Positions 20,575-33,957 are shown, counted from the first letter of the stretch. The stretch is DNA of 64,000 nt from Aselliscus stoliczkanus (GCA_033961575.1 CM066732.1:84581687-84645686); one strand, 5' to 3'. The notes: a model not told the origin generated them from the letters alone. Numbers and translations: made by a program.

Positions 20575-20935
20575 TAGCCTCCCTGTAACTTTTGCTCCTT
20601 AGTATTTACTCTTTCTTCAGGGCTTCATGATGAATCATTAATTTGTTGAATAAATAAAAGATCCTCGAACATTTGATGAGAGTGATTATGCACATTTATT
20701 CATTTAACTACATTATATCCCTGTCCTCCAAGAGCTCTTGAGTGTAAGAATGGCAACCAAGACTGTACATACTTTATGGCATGGAGTACAGTATTGATAT
20801 CCCACACTGTCATTGAAAGAAAAATCAAGGGTCTCAAAATCAAGGGAGGTGGATTAAAGGGAGGCTGTGGAGAAAGCTTTCTGGAGAAAAATAGCTGATG
20901 TTAGCACAACAAGGGAGGGGCCAGCCCAGAAGATG
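20575..20935. other. No gene seen
   Basis: Unassigned sequence. Confidence 0.3.
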
Positions 20936-21560
20936 AAACTATACCAGGGAGAGGAAACAATTCATATTAGGTGACCTAGGTGCAAAACTATATGATGCAT
21001 TCAGGAAATTCTAAGACCAAGGTTCAGGATGTCTTTTGGGGAGGAACTTGGGATACAGTAGGCATCAAATCATAGGGAGACCTGAGGATAAACTGAGAAG
21101 TCTGGAATCATGCAAGTTATTGAAGAATTTTAAGCCTAAAATTGACATGAGCTGATTCATATTTTAGCAGCATCATTCTGGCAGCGGGGGTCAGAATGAG
21201 GCTTAGGAGACCAGCCTGAATCTGGCAGAGCTATTGCAGTGATCCTGGATGGGGTGATGAGGCCAGAGCAAACGTGGTGATTCTGCAAAGAAGGGGGATG
21301 GATTTGAGAAGACAATATGGGTTGGGTAGCACTTGGTAGTTAATTCCAAAAGGTGAGGCAGGATGTGGGGGGCTAGGATGCCCCTCATGCTGCTGACATG
21401 GGCAACCAGGTGGTATAATTTACTGAAGGAGAGCCATTCAAGGTGATTGGTGAGGGAATGTTTTTGTTGAGTTCAGTTTTGGACAGGCTGAATTGAAGTT
21501 GCATGTGTGACTTAGTGATGACACATTAGGCGTGTGTTATATCTATCGAGAGAGGAGATC
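20936..21560. repeat. Ancient interspersed repeat, class uncertain
   Basis: G/A-rich sequence with wording common in old mammalian repeats ('ttttagcagcatcattctggcagc', 'gagctattgcagtgatcc', 'gaggaccagcctgaatc'-like phrases). I recognise the style but cannot assign a family. Confidence 0.35.
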
Positions 21561-22052
21561 ATAGACTGGGGAATCGTCAGGCTATAATTAGTTATTGAAA
21601 CCATGTGTGTGGCTGATATGCAAACCATATTTTTTCTACATATAAAGGAGAATGAAAATACTTTAGTTTAGGCTATTGGACCTATCTTTTTCCAGCGGCC
21701 AGATGAGCCACATCTACTGTCCATGGTGCCTTCTTTTTAGAATCAAGCAATCTGAAATTTGAATCTCAGTCAGTGTTGTGCCTGGTAAACAAGGTATCAG
21801 ACCACAGGGAAATAGAGACTCACCTGATGAGCTAGCCCTGCTCCACAGTTGAGAGCATCTCTGGAATAATCAAACACTACTCCTAGATCCAGATATTTTT
21901 CTCTCCCCTGCATGTTCTTAAGGAACTCTGCCACACACTTACTTTTTCTTCTCCTATAGGGTGCCTACATTTTTTTTTTGAGCAGGATTTTTTTTTTCAA
22001 GCTAATTACATAAATTGTGAAGGTTACCATTTTAGACCAACAAATGTTAATA
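21561..22052. other. No gene seen
   Basis: Unassigned sequence with two short T runs (about 21970 and 21988). Confidence 0.3.
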
Positions 22053-22054
22053 TA

Positions 22055-22291
22055 CAGGGGGTGCCAAAAAAACATGTACACATTTTAAGAAAGGAAAGCT
22101 GTATTAAAATTGTAATACTCAATATATACCAACAACAAAAGATGAATACAAGTCGCATTTGACTTCTGCAATTACAAGAGGTGCTCAAAGTGGTTACCAT
22201 CAGTGTCCAGCTACTTTTGATTACAGCAAACTACTGCTTGAGCAACATTAACCAAAGTGTCTACTTGTATACACTTTTTTGGCACCCCCAG
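22055..22291 (+). mobile_element. Mariner-derived miniature inverted-repeat element (237 bp)
   Basis: Starts CAGGGGGTGCCAAAAAAAC and ends TTTTTTGGCACCCCCAG, near-perfect terminal inverted repeats of about 17 bp, extended imperfectly by 'atgtacaca/gtatacac'. It is flanked by TA at 22053-22054 and 22292-22293, the mariner target. No transposase frame. Young-looking ends suggest a lineage with recent DNA transposon activity, as in several bats. Confidence 0.85.
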
Positions 22292-22293
22292 TA

Positions 22294-22459
22294 TATTCCA
22301 GAGACCAACCCTGGGTTAACATTTTTAGAGCTCAAGTGTTCTTGAAAACTGCCCATCGCACATTCCCAGATTATTCCTTAAAGTATGGGAGCCGATCTGA
22401 TTCATTACATGTTTGGTTTTTCTAATGTCCTTCTCAAAGTGAAACCTGAACTTCAAGAT
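22294..22459. other. Unassigned sequence
   Basis: Nothing recognisable. Confidence 0.3.
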
Positions 22460-23190
22460 CACAGGCTACTTTGCTGTCACCTTATGGCATAATTAAAAAT
22501 ATATTTGGTGCTTGTCCTGGGTGGTCCTGACCCAGAGCCCTAAAACTTGGAATTCCCTTAGTGATAGGAGTGTCTTTTGCAATGAGCCAGCCCCCTTTAA
22601 CCACCCCAGAGTCTATGGGAATGAGGTGACTTAGAGTGGGGGCCCAAGATAGCCTCAGGATAGAGACTAGTCACCAGAAAGACCAAACACAATGATTAGA
22701 GCATGAGAACTTTCAGCCCCATTCCACCCTAACCTCTGGGAAGGGGAGGAAAGCTGGAAATTGGGTAATAAAAACTCTTTAGGGCTAGTGAACACCTTGA
22801 TGTGCTAGGAGTGTGGCGGACTCAGAGAGGGCATGGAAACTCAGCACCCCTTCTCTCTATACCTTGTGTCTTTTCCATTTTGGCTGTTCCTGACTTATAT
22901 CCTTTATAATAAACTGGTAAACATTAAGTATTTTTCTGAGTTCTATATGTCATTCTAGTGAATCATTGAATCTGAGGGGGGTCATGGGAACCCCTAAATT
23001 TCTAGTCAGCCAAACAGAAATATGGGTAGCCTTCTGCAGCTGATGTATGAAGTGGGGGCAGTCTTGTGGGACTGAGCCCTTAACCTGTGGGGTCTGTGCT
23101 AAATCTTGATAATTAGTGTCAAACTTGGATTGAATTGTTGGATACCCAGTTGTTGTCAGAGAACTAGAGTAGTGTGGGAAAACCCCACAC
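22460..23190 (+). repeat. Ancient LTR-like repeat, family unassigned
   Basis: Has LTR-type layout: a GGGTAATAAAAACTC box near 22763, AATAAA at about 22908-22913, then a downstream stretch with 'gggggcagtcttgtgggactgagccc', a phrase common to an old mammalian repeat. Boundaries are guesses. Confidence 0.4.
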
Positions 23191-24540
23191 ATTTGGTGTC
23201 AGTAGCAGTGTCAGAAAAACAACCATACACACCCCTCTGTGTGACAGAGAAAAGCCACAAAATCTTTATTGAGCCCAACAAGAATCTCACAATAAAAAGC
23301 AAACCTTTATCACATTGGTGCCGTTATCAGATGACCATCATTAAGGAATCATCAGCAACTACTGGTTATGTCTTTTTAAGATGGATTCACTCGGTTGGAG
23401 CTAAGAGAGGCTGGTCAAACATATGTGGACACAGTGATAGAAACCACTAAACACATAGAAACTTTGCTGCCCCCACGGGTGATGCAGCAGGGGCTCTCAG
23501 TGCTTCAGTGAGTCTTTTCACTCTGCTCTAAACCCATCTCTTAGCTAGTTTCTGTTTCTTGGCATAGTTACATTAGATTCAGATTCTGTACTTCAATTAT
23601 CAGATTGGCCTTGGGTCCCAGCTTTGTGTGAGACCACCTACTTTTAGCTTTCTGTTGGCTGCAAACTCTGCAGCCCCATGATCAGTCCAGACTCACCTCT
23701 GCACCAGACCAAGCTCCGTGAATCCCCAAGAATCTAGGCATCTGGTTGTCTGGTAGAAGAATGTGGAAAGAGTGTATTTTAAAAGATATTGACAAACAGA
23801 AAATTTTTTATCATGATGACAAAGGAAAGAAAAGAACCTCATGTCACATGAGACATTATTAAAGATATTGAATCGGTTCAGCCTTTGGGAAAGAGAAAAT
23901 TAAAGGGAAAACTGGATAGTCGTTTACAAATATTTGAAAGACAATTGATAAGCAGAAGATCAGAACTAGCATCTATTATTGGACAATTCAAAGAAGGAGA
24001 TTTTCTATTTAACATCAGAGTTGACTCAAAATTCTGCTTTATTGGTTAGAGCACCTTTCCTATCCCATCACTGGATGCATTCAAATGTGAGGAAGATCTC
24101 TCAACTTTTAGGGATGCCCTATAAGGAGCTGTAGATCACCTCCTAGGGCCTTACCCACTCTATTTCTCCTTATGAGGACTCAGAGTATGAAGGTTACAAT
24201 TCCACTCATATAGTACTTATTCAAAATGGAAGGAAAGATGAAAAACACATTTTAAAAATTCAAATAAGTAAAATGAGTTTGGAAGTCAAGTATCCAGTTG
24301 AGTAAACAAATTTGAACACCGTAGGAACATTTAAGATGTGAAGAAATTATGAGTACAAGAATTCCGGCAATTAAGTAGGTTAAGTGACTTAATGAAACTC
24401 AATGTGAATCTGTGGAATAGTAATCAGTGGAATGTGCAATTATAAAAAGCAGTGAGACAAGATGACCCAACTTCAGTTTCTTCAGAAAGAGATAATTAAT
24501 CATGCAATGGGAATAAAATCACGGAGTCCAGACTGTCCTG
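23191..24540. other. No gene seen; about 1.35 kb unassigned
   Basis: No credible exon and no named repeat. Confidence 0.3.
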
Positions 24541-24560
24541 ACCATATTTGTTTCCTGCAG

Positions 24561-24846
24561 CAGAGCTCGCTTCAGTATGGCAGGGCAGGCTGCACCTTCC
24601 TTCTACGTTTCACTCAGGAAGAAGTGGGAGGTTTATAGTCCACCCACCCCAACCAAAAGGACCTCCCTTTCCTACTTATTAATGCCTGAAATAATTCCTC
24701 CAGGGTCATCGTTAGAGGAGAAGAGACGGGAGGAGGAAGAACCAGGCACAGAAATGCCAATACGACGTCATTGTTTTGAGGTGTTCAAACCTGCTCCCTT
24801 TGATGACAATGACATTTCTGGAAATCGGATGTGGGCTTATCCATGA
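24561..24846 (+). other. Open frame preceded by a splice-acceptor-like site; nature unknown
   Basis: An 89-codon frame (ATG 24577, stop 24844-24846), not made of any repeat I recognise. A TTTGTTTCCTGCAG acceptor-like sequence ends at 24560 and the frame stays open from there to the ATG. The middle is highly charged (EEKRREEEEPGTE). I do not recognise the protein. A frame of this length arises easily by chance, so this is a candidate terminal exon only. Confidence 0.12.
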
Positions 24847-26345
24847 GCTATGCCCTAAATGGACAAACACTAAGATTGGCTTATTTCTGAAGAACTGTGG
24901 GCAATTAAAGACCATAAATCCTACTGCCATCCAAAAACTGTTCCCTCCTTGTTCCATATTGTGTCTCTTACTCCGTAAAAGCTCTTACATGAAATGGACT
25001 TGTCTTCCCAGTGTGGTCACTCTCCAATCTACAGTGGCCTCTTTTCCTACTCCAATTGTCCCCTCTTTTTTTGTCTCCTGTCCTTGAAACAAGATTGGCT
25101 CCACGGAATAATTTAGTTCTAGCTCCCTCTGCTGGTCCTATAGGGCAAGACACTTTACACTAGATCAGAATTTGCCAAATTTTTCACTATCTGGAAGACA
25201 TTTTTTTATTTTATTAACCCCAGGGATCTCACATTTTGAAATTGAGCTTTTAAGAAAGCTCCATCTGTTAAGTAATTAATTTGTTTACCAATTTGCATTT
25301 ATCAAAGTCATAGAAAACTGCCAGTCAGAACTTGTGATCAACATGCAATAACCAAACTTACTACACAAAGATTGATCATTCCTAGTCAAACATAAAAATT
25401 CACCTTTGACCTAGCTTTAAACCTGACTGTAGGTTAGTGTGAAATTTTTCGTGAGGCTTTTTATCATAATGCCAATAACTTAAGGACCTGGTTCCTACCT
25501 AGAGATCCAAGGACCCCAGGTTTGGAACCACAAAGTTAAATATCTCAGTGTTTAAACCACAGACATACTTCTGAGAAAGTCTTCCTTTACTGGTAGCACT
25601 TCTGAATGATGTCTGACTGTTTTCTGCCATTTGGATATAATTCTTCAAAATACCCTGGTGCGTTAACAGAGTCTATAGTGGCCCAAAAGGTTAATTCATT
25701 GTCCAGAATGCAAATATCAGAGCTGTGTTTTCAGGTATCAGCTTGGTGTTCACAATGAGTAGCTGAACAGGAGTTGCAGTGGTTGAGATCTATGCATCTG
25801 GGAGGTTAGAGGAGAACATGACTAGGGATATCTAGGCTTCTTGCCCCACTGCTCTAACAGTTTCAACTCCATGGCAGCATAGTCCTATGAGTGAAAAGTT
25901 GACATATGCACAGGAGAAATGAGAGGAAGATGACAAAACATGGTAAGTTCAGCCGAGTGTGTGGGATGGGGCCTGGGTGGAGTAAGGTAAGAGAGTAGGG
26001 CAGTCTAGAAATAGAATTGACAAGGAGTCCTCTGAGGGCAAGACTGGGCCTTGTTCACTGCTTTAACTTCACCACCTGACATAATGCCAGGTATAAAATA
26101 GGCTTTCAAATATTTGTTCAGTTTTTGTAGGTATTACACTTACCTTATCTAGAAATGCTGTTAGCTAGGTACAAAGTTTTACCACTGAACTAATAACTAT
26201 GACTGCTGAGATGATAGATTATTCTGTGCTGGAACTGAGGGAAACTCATTCATTGTTGGAACTGAGTTTGCTGTTTGGTTAAGTTTTCTACAGAAACGGT
26301 TGTATTTTCAGAAAAAGATGAATGTGTCTCAGAATTATTTTAGTG
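24847..26345. other. No gene seen; about 1.5 kb unassigned
   Basis: No coding frame or nameable repeat. Confidence 0.3.
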
Positions 26346-26616
26346 TTTGATTTTTTCATTTAAAGTAAAATGTTATTGTAATATAACATGCAAACGAACA
26401 AGTACACAAAGTGAACACACCTGTATAACCAGTACTTGCATCAAGAAACAGATTTTCTCCGCACCCCAGAAACCCTAGTCATGTCTCCTTCCTGTCACTA
26501 TCTGAGCTCCATCCTTACTGACTTGTAACACCATAGATTAGTTTCGTTTATTTTTTAAATACACACATGCACACACACACAGTATATATTCTTGTGTCTG
26601 GCTTCTTTCGCTCAAC

Positions 26617-26620
<4 letters not shown>

Positions 26621-26648
<28 letters not shown>

Positions 26649-26666
26649 TTTTATTTATTTATTTTT
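26621..26666. repeat. (TTTA)n simple repeat
   Basis: About eleven tandem ATTT units at the tail of the adjoining SINE, probably grown from its A-rich end. Confidence 0.85.
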
Positions 26667-27065
26667 AAGATTTTTATTGGGGGACTGGGGGAGGGGAAGA
26701 GTGTTGGGAAATTGGGAAAGGGGAACAGACAAGCTGCTGTCCCTTTCAGTCTAGTTGTGGAGGACACCGCCCCACTGGCCCATGTTGGTATCATCATTGC
26801 GCTCTTCCTGGGTGAGGCATATTGGCCGCCAGCCTCTGAATGGCCGCCGAATGGCTCTTGGCCTCTGGTCACTCACTGTAGCCTACAGCAGCCCACTGCA
26901 GCAGGGGCTGTAGTTATGCGGTCACCAGTGACTCACAGCAGCCCAGCTCCAAGTGGAGCTGTTGTTAGCTGTAGAGGGCAGTGTCACTGGCCCTTATATG
27001 TGGGATACAACCAGGGCCACTGGCATCCCAAGACAGCTCTTAACCAACGAACCATTCGATCGGCC
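26624..27065 (-). repeat. Long tRNA-headed SINE with target duplication
   Basis: Same 440-bp family. Flanked by CTCAACATTATTT at 26611-26623 and again from 27066. The tail has expanded into the (TTTA)n run. The head ends in 'gaaccattcgatcggcc'. Confidence 0.85.
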
Positions 27066-27370
27066 CTCAACATTATTTTTGTGAAAGTAATTCATGTGGT
27101 TGCAGTGTGCTTGTTCTCACTGCTGTAGTTTATTTATAAATATACCTCAATTTTAATTGATTACTTATACTGAGTTGATTCAGCTTTTTACTGTTCTGAA
27201 TAGTGCTGGTGTGAGTATTCATGTACATTTCTTTTGTGAGCATGTATATTCATTTTTGTTGGGTATGTACCAAGTGGTAGACTGATGGGTAATAGGATGC
27301 CTACGTGATCGGCTTTTGCAAATACTTCCAAACAGTTTCACAAAGTGATTGTGCCAATTTTGTGTGTTAG

Positions 27371-28940
27371 CTTCTGTACAAAGCTAGATACCAGTGATGT
27401 TCAAAGGGGATAAAGGATAGGGAGTGGGAAAATCATCCCTAGGCCTATGATTTGGAACCTAAGGGGACTTTATAGAAAGGAAAAAAAAATCCTCAAACGG
27501 ATAGGATCCATCAATCATCAACTCATCATGGGAGTGATTTGGAAACTTGCTTCGCCAAGATGAGAAAGGACAGGAGAATAAAAATACAAAAGGTGGAAGA
27601 GAAGAAGAAGAGAAAAAAGATCAGAGTGGATGCTAACCCCGAATGCCAAGGCACTGCTAACAATTTTACCTTCATAAAAATGACCCAGTATGTTTGGGGC
27701 TTACTGGGTCCCATTATTAATGGTTATTAAGGTTATTAATCAGGATAACTCCTCTTCAGTAATTTTGGAAGAAGGCCTCTTTCACCACTGCTGATATTTA
27801 CAAGAAAAGAATAAAAGCTTAGCATTGAGCTTCTTCATAAAATTTCTGTAGAAAGTTTAATTTACAAATAAGTCAGGCGAAGTGGAAATACCAGATGCTA
27901 ACAGACAGGTGAGTCAGATTTCCCATTTAAATGTGTGTGTCCCTCTTTCCGCTGAATTCAGGGCTTTCCTCTGAAAGTCTCAGGAAACTCATTTGCAAGA
28001 GTGCTTCAGAATTAACCCACTTTGTGAGACTTGGCTCTCAAAAGGCACTCCGTGCATTGCAAAGAGGAATGCAATGTTCTGTTTACAAAAGGAATTTGAT
28101 TGCTAATTATGAATCCTTATAAAATACATGCAATTCAGAAATGAATCCTATGGCAGTTCTGGTCTCCTGTCAGCTGAGGTTCTCTCTGACACTTTGCTAT
28201 GACACAGCGCTCCTACCTGAGCTCTGACCCCTACATATCTGCCTTTTCTCAAATTGGATTCCAGCTCCAGGACAATGTGCTCTGCAGCAGATGTCGTCAC
28301 CGAACAGATAGGGACTGCCTATCCTTTGCAGAGAGCAGCCAGGTTTACACTTGCATTCATTTCCTCGGGGCCATTTTTGTGAACTGAACTTGGCACAGCC
28401 CTGCCTTTTGGCTTTTGGTCTGACGTGCTAGACAAGGTGTTCAGTTCATTTGCTGCCTCTCCAGCAACCATGTCCAAGAGCTTTATCCAGTAGGAGGCCT
28501 AAGGAAGTTGCCATTATCAGCGGCCAACAGGCACACTTGAAAATTCATGAACGATTTGTAAAAAGGCAGTTCTTCCCTTCAGTGCTTTGATTGCCCCGCC
28601 ACCAAGAAGCTGGCTGAGCCCATACAAAGAGGAGGATATCAATCCAGGCCAAGAATTCAGTAGTGGCTTCAAAGCCCCATAAGGATCGAGAAGCTTCAGA
28701 TTTCCCTCCAAATAATACCCAAGGGTAAAATGCACTGGCCAAAACTTAGCTGGTCTAGCTAACATGCAAATCAATTTGTTCACATCCTCCTACTTGTGAA
28801 CATTCACTTTATCAGCTCCCATTACACAAATGGACATTTGCAAAGCACCTGCCACCCAGCCTCCTGAAGACTATTTGAGTTTCCCCCAAATCAAGAAGTG
28901 GCACAGTTCTGGGTGAACATGGTCTAGGGGCAATTTAAGA
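27371..28940. other. No gene seen; about 1.6 kb unassigned
   Basis: Low repeat content by eye, with only short open frames (for example 28517-28783 minus). It could contain conserved non-coding sequence, but this cannot be judged without an alignment. Confidence 0.3.
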
Positions 28941-28949
28941 AATTATGTA

Positions 28950-29290
28950 TTTTAATGTTGGTAAGATTTTGCAGGGTATCCGATGGACACTTGTCTTACT
29001 AGGGAGACCACTTCATGGATGGTGTAGATGCCTGACCACTGCAGTGTACACCTGAAGCTGAAGCTGAATAATACTGAATGTCAACTATAATTTAATATGT
29101 ATATATGGTCACAGGATGTGGAGTGCAGCATAGGGAATAGAGTCAATGGAATTGTAGCAGCTGTATGTGATGACAGAGGGGGAGATTGGGGGAGGGGTGT
29201 TATCACTTTGTGAGGGGTGTAAATGTCTAACTATTACATTGTTTTCTACACCTGAAACTCAATCAAATTTTCTTTCTCTTCTTTTGTAAA
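28950..29290 (+). mobile_element. L1/half-L1 3' UTR fragment
   Basis: Sense-strand version of the tandem 3' UTR unit found in the half-L1 copies: 'gtgtacacctgaagctga', 'actgaatgtcaactataattta', 'gcagcatagggaatagagtcaa', then a second 'ctacacctgaaactcaatc'. No coding sequence attached. Confidence 0.65.
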
Positions 29291-29395
29291 TTGCCTCCGG
29301 AGGACTGCCCATGCCATCCTCCTCACTTTTCTTTAGACTTTCCATCTTTCAGACTCAGTTCATTCTATCCAAGCAACTCTGTTTGTCACATTCAA

Positions 29396-29452
29396 CATAC
29401 ACACACATGCACACACACACACACACACACACAGACACACACACACACACTT
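29396..29452. repeat. (CA)n microsatellite
   Basis: About 55 bp of CA repeats with ATGC and AGAC interruptions. Confidence 0.9.
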
Positions 29453-31435
29453 GAACCCAACCCCTTCTCCTGTTCTCTCTTTCAATTCTGGCATGGTTAC
29501 CTCAGGGAAATATGTTTCCCCCTCTTAAAAAGCACTGTATTTTGAAAAAAGAAAAAAAAGGGAGCAATTACTTTAAATTCCCTAGAAATTTTAGGTAAAA
29601 GAAAACTACCCTGAAGGTATCAGTGTCATCAAATTCTAGAACACTGGAAAGTGCATAGAAATCCTTCAGAATTTTATCAGAATTATTCTTTTATCCCTTT
29701 ATCATCTAAAACATTCAAAACAAACAATAATTATTTGATATTCATCTCTTTTGTCTGGCTGAATTATGAGTGCTGCAATAATCACACTATTTATTGTAAA
29801 TGTATAGTATTTCATTGTATAATAAATGTGCAGTCAAATTTGGATCAAATGCCCCTGTGGACTAGACAAAAGACCTAATCTCTGTAAATAAAATGACTCT
29901 CAAGCTTTTTAAGTTCTAAATAACTGACAATAAATGAAGTTTTGGGGCATAATCAGCATAAAGCCTTTACAAGCCAAGGATAGGCTGCAGTATTCTCTGA
30001 TGTGATTTTGTTTCGAGTATCAATCCTTGATGGATCTTGCTATCACTTTGGACCTTCTAACTTTAATCCATCCTGAAAGTGGGCCTCAGTACTAGGTCAA
30101 ATTGCACAGAATCCTGGTGGGTAATTATGCTAGATTATTTGTATTTCCAGGCTCTGCATGTTAATAGCTATAATGTCTAATCCACCCAAATCTTCACTTT
30201 AGGGATAAAGTTAGGGGACCAAACTACTGGAAAAAGATTCCAAGAAACACAAAAGCCTGCACTAACTACCATTATATTTTATCTTCCTCCCTGAGGCTGT
30301 GTTCTCATCTGAAATTCAACAGTTAATCTTAGGAAGTGGCACAGCTTTGTTGAAATACAAGATATATAGAATGTTTTGGCATGTACCCAATTTAATCTTA
30401 GAGACCCAGAGATTATTTTAAAAAAAAAAGGAAATTGCATACTTAATCACAAAATACTGTCTTAGGAGGGGAAATGTACATGTTTGCAATCATAAACTTA
30501 GAAATCACATTGAATCAATTTTATACCTGCTTTGTCTCTATCTAATTTTGAAAATGTCTTCCATTTTAGAACTCTCCCAAACTTGACTGACTGTTAATTA
30601 CCTGTGATCATGAAAGGAGAATTGTACGTCCCATATATATCCCATATATGTTTCTAGAGAAGCTAAAAGTTGACATGAACCAATTTTTAAAGCACACCTG
30701 GGTCTAATTTGAGTTTTTGTCACTTTGGGTTCTTGACTAATTTCTGAGGAAAAACCTCAACCTATAATGTGAATAATATTCCTTCCCTTGACTCTTTCTT
30801 AAAAGCAAATGAATTCATGGTAGTAGAGCTGCTTAGGAATTCTCTGGCAGCATTCAGACAGCAGACCCTAGTAAATAATTCCTGTTTCCTTTCCACTGTT
30901 TATCCATACACCCAAGCATCTTCACAGAGCAGGGGGCTTAGCAGGGCTCAAAACATTCTAACTAGCCTAATTCGAAGATGGCACATGTGCCACAACTCTC
31001 CCTTAGGTTAGGGTTGAGGGGATCCAATTGATATCATCTCTTTTCCCTGCCCAGAACCAACTGAGAGAGAAACACAGGAGTCAGACAAATGGGAATCAGC
31101 TATTAATGGTATAGCTCTTAGGAACCCAGTTTGGGTATAAAAGGCAGATGGACTTATTACTGTTGCCTAAATTAAACTTCGAGCATCTCTGATTGAAGCC
31201 TGCCCTTCAGGCTTGCCATATAGACGGGATAATAGGCCAAAACAGCTTTTTCTTTGTAGGCAGGTAGCTCTCAAAGAAACAGAAGCCAGAAGGGACTAAA
31301 GAAAGAAGGACCAGAGGGCGTCACATACCCTGTTTCTTCTCTCAAACCCACTAATCTGATAGGTCCCACCTTCTGCCAACTCACCAGGAATAAACCAGAG
31401 AGTGGCAAAAAAACAGCAGAGATACCCCCAATAAC
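29453..31435. other. No gene seen; about 2 kb unassigned
   Basis: AT-rich sequence without credible coding frames or recognisable repeats. Confidence 0.3.
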
Positions 31436-31620
31436 ATGAGTCTCAAATTTGAGCAAATGTCAGGATCACCTGGAGGGCTTGCTACAAACACAGATTACTG
31501 GGCCCACTTAAGAGTTTCTGATTCAGGAGACCTGAAAATCTGCATTTCTAACAAGTTCCAGGTAATGCTGAATCTCTGCCCTAATGCAATGGCTCTCAAC
31601 TTTGACAAGCATTGCAATCA
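31436..31620 (+). repeat. MER5-type hAT non-autonomous element
   Basis: Contains 'tcaggatcacctggagggcttg', 'ttactgggcccac', 'gagtttctgattcaggag' and 'atggctctcaactttgac', the order seen in MER5/Charlie-derived elements. Inverted-repeat ends are degraded. Confidence 0.65.
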
Positions 31621-33245
31621 AGAAGAGAAAAGGGTGTTTCCTTGTATCATTCTCCATTGGGTTGAACCCCTAATTCTGTGGTCTAGCAGGGGAAGGAATT
31701 GGCAATCTATCTGAACAGTGTAGCTCCCACTTCTTGAGGCTCTTCCTTCAGTATTGACCACTCTTCTTTCATGAGACTGTTAATGCACAGCAATGATTTT
31801 TTTCCACAGAAAGCTGTAGGAAAGCTATTCCCCAGATAGCTTTCTGGGTTATGGATCATAACATAAATTTTAAAACTCCAAAGCCATACTGGACTCGAGC
31901 ACTCCCTAATCTATTTCCCATCCTGAATCATGTTTGAAATAGCTTACTAGAGGTTTAGTGAAATTAAATGACAACTTTAGGATAGTCCAATAAAATATCA
32001 ATAATAAAACATTCCAAATTTGAGTATAAACCTTCTCCCATCATGAATTTTCCAGGTTGAAATTATTACTCCAAAGTTAAATTCCCTGAATATTAAAGTC
32101 TAAAATCAAATTACCTTACCCCTGTGTTAAAAAGCCAAAAGAAATTAAAATTCTAAATCCCATCCTCCATAGTATTGTATTCTTCTGGGTCCATCTTGAG
32201 GAATACTCCATAATTGGGTAGGATTGTGGTTCTTTTCGCAGCTGCAGTCGAGCTCTCTTCCACTGAAATAGGTGTGGTTCTCTTATGATCTTAAAAGATC
32301 GACTGCACTCATATGTGCCTCACTCTTGAGGAGATCAAAGAGAACACTAAAGATTATCAAAGTGCCAGTCTCACACCCACTTGTTTTAGAGAACACATCA
32401 ATCCTTAGCAGTTATGAGATATCTCAGGGAAATTTTATGCCTCAAACCCTTTATTCATTATTGCCAAAGACCATAGCAGAGATTCAGTGATGCGTGAGAA
32501 GGAGCGAATAAACAGAAATGGGACAGAATCCTGATTGCAGCTTCGCCCTGATGCTGGTCATTCTATATCTTTGTTGGAAGAACATGACTTTTATGATACC
32601 ATATTTACCATATTAAGGGGAGGGAGGGGATGGCCATCAATGGACACATCTCAGCAATTCAAGGTGGAATTTGAGACATGCTTCCTTCTAACAAAGTCTA
32701 GAAATATGCAAGGGTGGCAGTAGCAGGCACTGGGTCTCATTTTATGGTGCCTTTATTTCCAACCTAACATATTGAAAACATTTTAATTTCCATTTGCCTT
32801 GGAGCTCTGGGTTTCTGGCATCCCACTACTGAAACAAATGTTGGTTCTGCCTCATGACTTAGTTTCCACTACCTCTTGTGAAGAGACATTTTCAGTCCTC
32901 TGCCGCGGTGGTGGTTGTCACTGTTTCTTGTTCTGAAATTGTTCAGACCCAGGAAGTCTGCCTCCTAGCGAAGTTTTGCTCCCTTATCGCACATTAGTTT
33001 TAGTAGGAAAATCACTCTCAGCAGATTCCTGAATGGAAGCCGCTGCTTCTTCCAAAACCTATGCCCCAGGCCCCAGTGAGAAAGACTTCTGCCATGTCCT
33101 CCTCAAGACCCATATTTCCTCAGCTTTTGAGTATGCTTCTGCGTATGCTCTCTTTGAGCTCCATCTTGTTCTTCAGCAGTGGAATGTGGTTGGAATGCAT
33201 TATTTCCTTCATTCTCTTCTTTTCAGAAAAGTTCAACAAATATTA
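31621..33245. other. No gene seen; about 1.6 kb unassigned
   Basis: No reliable feature recognised. Confidence 0.3.
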
Positions 33246-33529
33246 TGTTAATCAGCTTTATTGAGGTATAATTTACATACAATAAAATTCACCATTTTAA
33301 AGTATGCAGTTAGTTGAGTTTTGACAAATGTATACTCATGTGACCACAATGGCAATCAAGATATAGAACACTTCTATCATTTCTCCCAAATTCCCTTGTG
33401 TCTCTTTGAAGTCAAACCCCTCTCCCACCAACAACCACAGGATTCACAGACCTTCTCTGTCACTATATTTTTACCTCTTCTGGAGTTTTATATAAATGGA
33501 TCATACAGTAGGTAATCTTTTCTTTTTTC

Positions 33530-33957
33530 TTTTTTAAGATTTTATTGGGGAACTGGGGTGAGGGGAACAGCATTGGGGAATCGGGGAAGGAGAACAAGTT
33601 GCTATCCTTTTGTTCTTCAGTCTAGTTGTGGAGGACGTTGCTTCACTGGCCCATGTTGGTATCATCATTGCACTCTTCCTGGGTGAGGCAGTCACTTGCT
33701 GGCCATTGGACGGCCACTCACAGAGGTTCATGGCAGCTCACAAAAGCTCACGCCAGGTGCTGGCCAGCCCCACTGCAGCCTATGCCGCCATGGCCGGTGA
33801 CTCACGGCAGCCCAGCTCCAGGTCGAGCTGTTGTTCACCATCTTAGCTGTAGAGTGCGCAGCGTCACTCGCCCTCATATGTGAGATCCAAACTGAGCCTT
33901 GCAGCTCGGAGCTGGCATCCCAAGCCAACTCCTAACCAACGCGCCACTCGGCCAGCC
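33530..33957 (-). repeat. Long tRNA-headed SINE
   Basis: Same family, reverse oriented, tail at about 33530 and head ending 'cactcggccagccc'. Flanks 'cagtaggtaatctt' (from 33506) and 'cagtatgtattctt' (from 33958) look like an imperfect target duplication inside the L1. Confidence 0.85.

Larger units (their letters stand above)
26346..27370 (-). mobile_element. Old L1 3' end, interrupted by a SINE
   Basis: Reverse-oriented L1 3' region: 'taatataacatgcaaacgaa' and 'ttcgctcaacattattt' on the left, 'ctgaatagtgctggtgtgag' and 'gggtatgtaccaagtgg' on the right. The two halves join across the SINE at 26624-27065. Confidence 0.65.
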
